64,000 nucleotides of DNA from Hymenobacter norwichensis DSM 15439 (lineage in GTDB: Bacteria; Bacteroidota; Bacteroidia; Cytophagales; Hymenobacteraceae). Shown piece after piece: positions 61,527-64,000 of this stretch. The stretch is taken from NCBI RefSeq assembly GCF_000420705.1, contig NZ_ATVL01000010.1:537957-601956 (forward strand). The letters are read 5' to 3'. The notes under the pieces are model-generated. The model did no database searches. It was not told where the DNA came from and saw nothing but the letters and a program-made list of their open reading frames with translations. The translations under genes were made by a program, and so were the position numbers. Positions within the stretch are counted from its first letter, which is position 1. Every line of letters starts with the position of its first letter.

Positions 61527-62837
61527 ATGCCTCGCCAATTCTCAGCTGTCTTTCTGTGTGCGCAACTGCTGGCTGCCTTATTGGTGCTCCCCCTGCCAAG
61601 TGGCGCCCGGTCAGCAGCGCCAACTAGTAGCCAGACAATCCGCATTCCCAACAGCCCCTTGCTTGACAGCCTGCTGCGGGCCGATGGTCGTCTGGCATCG
61701 GTAGTAGGACAGGCTGCTAAATACGAGTTGCAAATTATCTACACTCAAATTAATCGGGACGCTGAAAACCAGCCGCATTTTATTCAGCACGACTTTCGCC
61801 TCGATGCGCGCCAATACTTTAACCCTGCCAGCTTAGTGAAGCTCCCGGTAGCAGCTTTGGCGTTAGAAAAGCTGAATCGTTTGCACCAGCCCGGCCTTAC
61901 CCGCCGCAGCCCTATGGTTACCCGCACGGCTTTCCGCTGCCAAACCGCCGCCCCCTACAACCCCGCCGCCGATTCCGATAGAGTTAATACCGTTGGCAAC
62001 TACATCAAATGCATGTTACTGGTCAGCGACAACGCTGCCTATAATCGGCTCTATGAGTTCCTCGGTCAGCGGCCCCTCAACGAACGACTAGCCCAGCTAG
62101 GTTATCCCAACAGCCGCATTACTCGCCGTTTCGCTCCCTGCGACACTGCCGCCAACCGCCACACCAACCCCATCGACTTCCTAGATGCCAGTGGCCAACC
62201 TATCTACCAGCAGCCCGCCGCCTATAATCCAGTGCCTTTCACTTCTCCCTTGGGCCGCATTACCAAGGGCCGCGCCTATCAGGCAGGTGGCCGCATCATC
62301 CAGCAGCCCTACGATTTCACCACCGCCAATTACCTCCCGCTCCAAAACGTCACCGATATTTTGAAGGCAGTGCTCTTCCCCGAAGCTACTCCTGCCACCC
62401 AGCGCTTCGACCTCACTCCCGATGATTATGCGTTTCTCCGGTATTATCTCCACCGTACGCCCCATGGTGCGGAGTATGAGTCGTACCGCTCCAAGCAATT
62501 TTTCGATGCTTATAAGAAATATCTCTACTACGGTCGTTCCCCACTAGCTTCCACCGACTCCACAATGCGCATGTATAATGTAGTCGGCATGTCCCACGGT
62601 TACCTAGCCGATGTGGCCTATTTTGTGAGCCCCAGTCAGCAGGTGGAGTTCCTGCTTAGTGCTGTGCTCTACGTTAATCAAGACGGCATCATCAATGATG
62701 GGGCCTACGAATACAGCAGCATTGGTCTGCCTTTCCTTGCGCAGCTAGGGCAATCTATTTACCAATACGAAGCTAATCGGCCCCATAATCAAGCCAGCCA
62801 GCCTATATCTCCTTTCTCGCCCGAAGTAATTCGGTAG
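61527..62837 (+). CDS. Serine hydrolase with class A beta-lactamase-like fold
   Basis: A 436-residue exported protein. Signal peptide MPRQFSAVFLCAQLLAALLVLP. The catalytic SxxK is Ser102-Leu-Val-Lys105 in NPASLVKLPVAA and the second motif SDN is at 167-169 in LLVSDNAAYNRLYEF. The third KTG-like motif is not clear; the later chain reads KGRAYQAGGRI. This is the fold of class A beta-lactamases and penicillin-binding enzymes; whether it acts on lactams or peptidoglycan is unknown. The start ATG 61527 is fixed by the signal peptide; the frame before it reads through regulatory sequence. Last protein gene before the rRNA operon. Confidence 0.85.
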   Translation: MPRQFSAVFLCAQLLAALLVLPLPSGARSAAPTSSQTIRIPNSPLLDSLLRADGRLASVVGQAAKYELQIIYTQINRDAENQPHFIQHDFRLDARQYFNPASLVKLPVAALALEKLNRLHQPGLTRRSPMVTRTAFRCQTAAPYNPAADSDRVNTVGNYIKCMLLVSDNAAYNRLYEFLGQRPLNERLAQLGYPNSRITRRFAPCDTAANRHTNPIDFLDASGQPIYQQPAAYNPVPFTSPLGRITKGRAYQAGGRIIQQPYDFTTANYLPLQNVTDILKAVLFPEATPATQRFDLTPDDYAFLRYYLHRTPHGAEYESYRSKQFFDAYKKYLYYGRSPLASTDSTMRMYNVVGMSHGYLADVAYFVSPSQQVEFLLSAVLYVNQDGIINDGAYEYSSIGLPFLAQLGQSIYQYEANRPHNQASQPISPFSPEVIR

Positions 62838-62966
62838 AAAATAAGTGCTCCCGTGCGAACCTATTGCTGCCCCTAAGTGGTTAGTCAACAGCGTAGTTAT
62901 TCCTGCTGTTAATAAATGCGAAGGAAGAAGTGCTTAATTGAAACAGCGTTCTTTTCAGGATGGCAC

Positions 62967-62997
62967 TTGCATAAGTAAAAACGGCCTCCTACTTTTG
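62967..62997 (+). promoter_or_regulatory. rRNA promoter P1
   Basis: TTG (62967-62969) and TACTTTTG (62990-62997), spacer 20. First of five tandem Bacteroidetes-type promoters upstream of the 16S gene. Confidence 0.7.
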
Positions 62998-63109
62998 CAC
63001 TCCCAATTCGAAACGCGGATTGAAGTCCTTCTGAAAAAGACTCTGAACACTGGAATCTTTTTGCTTTACTACTTGTCTCAGGCAAGAAGAAAAATAAAAA
63101 AGAAAGTGC

Positions 63110-63141
63110 TTGTTCAGCTAGAAATAATCCTCTTATCTTTG
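63110..63141 (+). promoter_or_regulatory. rRNA promoter P2
   Basis: TTG (63110-63112) and TATCTTTG (63134-63141), spacer 21. Confidence 0.65.
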
Positions 63142-63197
63142 TGCGGCTAACTCAAAAGGAGTTGACTGAGGTGAAGGAAAATAATTGGTTTCTAGTC

Positions 63198-63228
63198 TTT
63201 GAATGAAGAAAAAAGGTTGTTAGCTTTG
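63198..63228 (+). promoter_or_regulatory. rRNA promoter P3
   Basis: TTTG (63198-63201) and TAGCTTTG (63221-63228), spacer 19, followed by GCAAC. Confidence 0.65.
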
Positions 63229-63293
63229 CAACTCGTTAGGAACAAGCAAAAGTAACTGCATCAGAAAAATTATAAAAAAAATCTGAAAAGCAC

Positions 63294-63323
63294 TTGCTCC
63301 TGAAGAAACCCTGACTACCTTTG
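63294..63323 (+). promoter_or_regulatory. rRNA promoter P4
   Basis: TTG (63294-63296) and TACCTTTG (63316-63323), spacer 19, followed by CAACCCG. Confidence 0.75.
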
Positions 63324-63397
63324 CAACCCGCTTCGGTCGGAAGGGGAAATAAGAGAAGAACAAGCAACGAGACAAGAAAATAAATTTCCCTTTTTTC

Positions 63398-63427
63398 TTG
63401 CAAATCGAAAAAAGCTTCTTACCTTTG
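63398..63427 (+). promoter_or_regulatory. rRNA promoter P5 (closest to 16S)
   Basis: TTG (63398-63400) and TACCTTTG (63420-63427), spacer 19, followed by CAACCCC. About 250 bases upstream of the mature 16S end. Confidence 0.75.
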
Positions 63428-63429
63428 CA

Positions 63430-63674
63430 ACCCCGAACGGAACGACGCTCGGCATAACAACAAGACCGGCAGCCACTTGAGGCTACCACACGGTTCTTCC
63501 AACGGGAGGAACACACGTTCTTTGAATGGATGGAAATGACAAATTGGTAAGCTCGCTCACTTCTTTTAGAAGTGTAGCGAGAGACGCGTAACACGTAAGA
63601 ACTAAGTTCTTGCAACAACGAGTCGGATCAGCACTCGACATCAGCTTACTTTCGAGTAAGTGTAGAAAATTTAT
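63430..63674 (+). promoter_or_regulatory. rRNA operon leader with boxA-like motif and processing hairpins
   Basis: The leader downstream of P5 has a boxA-like GTTCTTTGAA (63517-63526). A bulged hairpin CTCGCTCACTTCT/AGAAGTGTAGCGAG lies at 63552-63581, and AAGAACTAAGTTCTT at 63597-63611. A TTCG-loop hairpin CTTACT-TTCG-AGTAAG is at 63645-63660, just before the 16S. These look like antitermination and RNase III-type processing signals. No protein gene is supported here. Confidence 0.55.

Positions 63675-64000
<326 letters not shown>

Noticed and set aside
62938..63150. 70-residue frame in the rRNA promoter region
   Set aside because: It covers promoters P1 and P2, starts with TTG and has low-complexity Lys/Leu sequence; not a gene.
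63220..63618. 132-residue minus-strand frame in the rRNA leader
   Set aside because: It runs across promoters and leader hairpins and has no protein-like composition.

Overview
The window reads as a chromosomal segment of a Bacteroidetes bacterium of the Cytophagales, most likely Hymenobacter or a close relative. The evidence is G+C-rich coding sequence, recurrent TAnnTTTG promoter boxes with an upstream TTG/TTTG, almost no Shine-Dalgarno sequences, many TonB-dependent and small beta-barrel outer membrane proteins, a LytS/LytTR two-component pair, DUF2480, and the 16S rRNA sequence at the right edge. The genus call is inference; the 16S fragment could test it.

Layout. 1-3.6 kb: iron-uptake pair (TonB-dependent siderophore receptor and a truncated PepSY membrane protein). 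3.7-7.2 kb: housekeeping genes (TspO-like protein, tpiA, a DUF6150-like repeat protein, prmA). 7.4-17.5 kb: two sugar regulons. One has a LacI-type regulator with an N-terminal zinc ribbon opposite xylB-xylA and a secreted GH51 arabinofuranosidase. The other has uxuA and an SDR mannonate oxidoreductase opposite a second LacI regulator. Together they would carry arabinoxylan and glucuronate breakdown products into central metabolism; no transporter or SusC/D pair is present. 17.8-23.3 kb: a giant 1816-residue exported protein of unknown function, then plsY, an A+T-rich orphan lipoprotein and an M20 dipeptidase. 26.1-29.4 kb: four tandem paralogous 8-strand-type beta-barrels, then a PagL-like lipid A deacylase. 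30.8-37.4 kb: pyrD, tRNA-Lys, a second TonB-type receptor and a LytS/LytTR pair. 37.5-43.3 kb: yifB, gmhA, a cluster of four small membrane-anchored proteins and an MsbA-like ABC exporter. 43.3-54 kb: a RemB/Wzi-like outer membrane protein, a FemAB/GNAT-like transferase, upp, a DEAD-box helicase, tRNA-His, a PfkB kinase and an M61 peptidase. 54.2-62.8 kb: rpmH-rnpA, an S41 protease, tsaB, DUF2480, an APC permease, a lipoprotein and a class A beta-lactamase-fold hydrolase. 62.8-64 kb: the head of an rRNA operon with five tandem promoters, a structured leader and the first ~325 bases of 16S rRNA.

No transposase, phage, CRISPR array or obvious defence system is present. The most interesting signals are regulatory or architectural: five tandem rRNA promoters; three genes whose -7 box ends exactly 4 nt before the start codon (predicted leaderless mRNAs); the zinc-ribbon/LacI fusion; two 19-bp direct repeats at 22-bp phasing upstream of the iron receptor; the small membrane protein cluster; and four intergenic long inverted-repeat elements of different families.
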